Shown: positions 63,951-64,000 of the stretch, piece after piece
Numbering within the stretch: position 1 is the stretch's first letter
How the letters are laid out: each line of letters begins with the position of its first letter
Made by a program: the position numbers and the translations under genes
The notes under the pieces: model-generated
The model's database searches: none
What the model was told of the DNA's origin: nothing
The model's input: only the letters and a program-made list of their open reading frames with translations
DNA from: Planomicrobium sp. CPCC 101079
GTDB lineage: Bacteria > Bacillota > Bacilli > Bacillales_A > Planococcaceae
Length of the DNA stretch: 64,000 bases
NCBI RefSeq assembly: GCF_007859275.1
Contig: NZ_VOHC01000011.1
Location: 1 to 64,000, forward strand
Direction of reading: 5' to 3'

Positions 63951-64000
63951 ATGTCGAATTTGGATGAAACATTGGTAATGCTAAAAGAATTGACGGATGC
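63951..64000 (+). CDS. ysdC: M42 family glutamyl aminopeptidase YsdC-like, 5' end only
   Basis: Only 16 complete codons are inside the window (MSNLDETLVMLKELTD and the start of the next residue). They match the N-terminus of the B. subtilis YsdC group of M42 metallopeptidases, and the gene is in the same place after ysdB. RBS AGGAGG. The gene runs off the right edge. Confidence 0.75.
   Translation, partial: MSNLDETLVMLKELTD

Overview
The window is a Gram-positive (Firmicutes) chromosome segment of roughly mid-40s % GC by eye. Its gene order closely follows the Bacillus subtilis ytsP-hisJ-ezrA ... dnaE-accDA-pfkA-pyk ... citZ-icd-mdh-phoPR-polA ... dnaBI-thrS-infC-rpmI-rplT-ysdAB region. Compared with B. 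subtilis (from memory), the sporulation genes ytrH/ytrI are absent between nrnA and dnaE, malS is absent before accD, ytvI is absent before citZ, ytaF is absent between mutM and coaE, and ytxC is absent between dnaI and thrS. Together with the protein sequences this suggests a Planococcaceae member (Planococcus/Planomicrobium-like, probably not spore forming). The genus is an inference.

Layout. 1-12.1 kb: methionine sulfoxide reductase and histidinol phosphatase (minus strand), then ezrA, cysteine desulfurase-thiI, acyl-CoA synthetase, rarD, a sigma-W type sppA-sppI pair, a one-cysteine tpx and ytxK. 12.1-16.3 kb: a four-repeat membrane channel behind a sigma-B-like promoter, then a compact accessory cluster of a divergent ArsN1-like acetyltransferase, a cysteine-bearing MarR regulator, a cysteine-rich flavoprotein and a 68-aa protein. 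16.3-18.2 kb: queC-queD-queE under a preQ1-I riboswitch. 18.4-28.6 kb: mostly accessory genes, namely an M1 peptidase, two genes broken by homopolymer indels, a yndG-yndH-yndJ-like operon, an acetyltransferase, an MDR oxidoreductase, UspA, alanine dehydrogenase and an M24 peptidase.

28.6-49 kb: ytkL, ytoI, ytpI, nrnA, a short dnaE, a GntR regulator with a palindromic operator in front of accD-accA, glycolysis (pfkA-pyk), the TCA block (citZ, icd, mdh), a MaoC-like protein, phoP-phoR with a PhoR lacking an extracytoplasmic sensor domain, and an extra ATP-grasp ligase. 49-64 kb: polA-mutM-coaE, gapB with CcpN-type sites, speD behind a structured leader, nrdR-dnaB-dnaI, about 950 bp of non-coding DNA ending in a threonine T-box, thrS, the L20-leader infC (AUU start)-rpmI-rplT operon, ysdA, sigma-W-type ysdB, a dimeric dUTPase and the first codons of an M42 peptidase.

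Most of the window is conserved housekeeping. The parts that deserve attention are regulatory RNAs (preQ1-I, T-box, L20 leader, candidate citZ and speD leaders), two textbook sigma-W promoters, and the ArsN1/MarR/flavoprotein cluster, whose two plus-strand genes share a nearly identical 23-bp upstream element. No rRNA, tRNA, intact insertion sequence, prophage or CRISPR array was seen.
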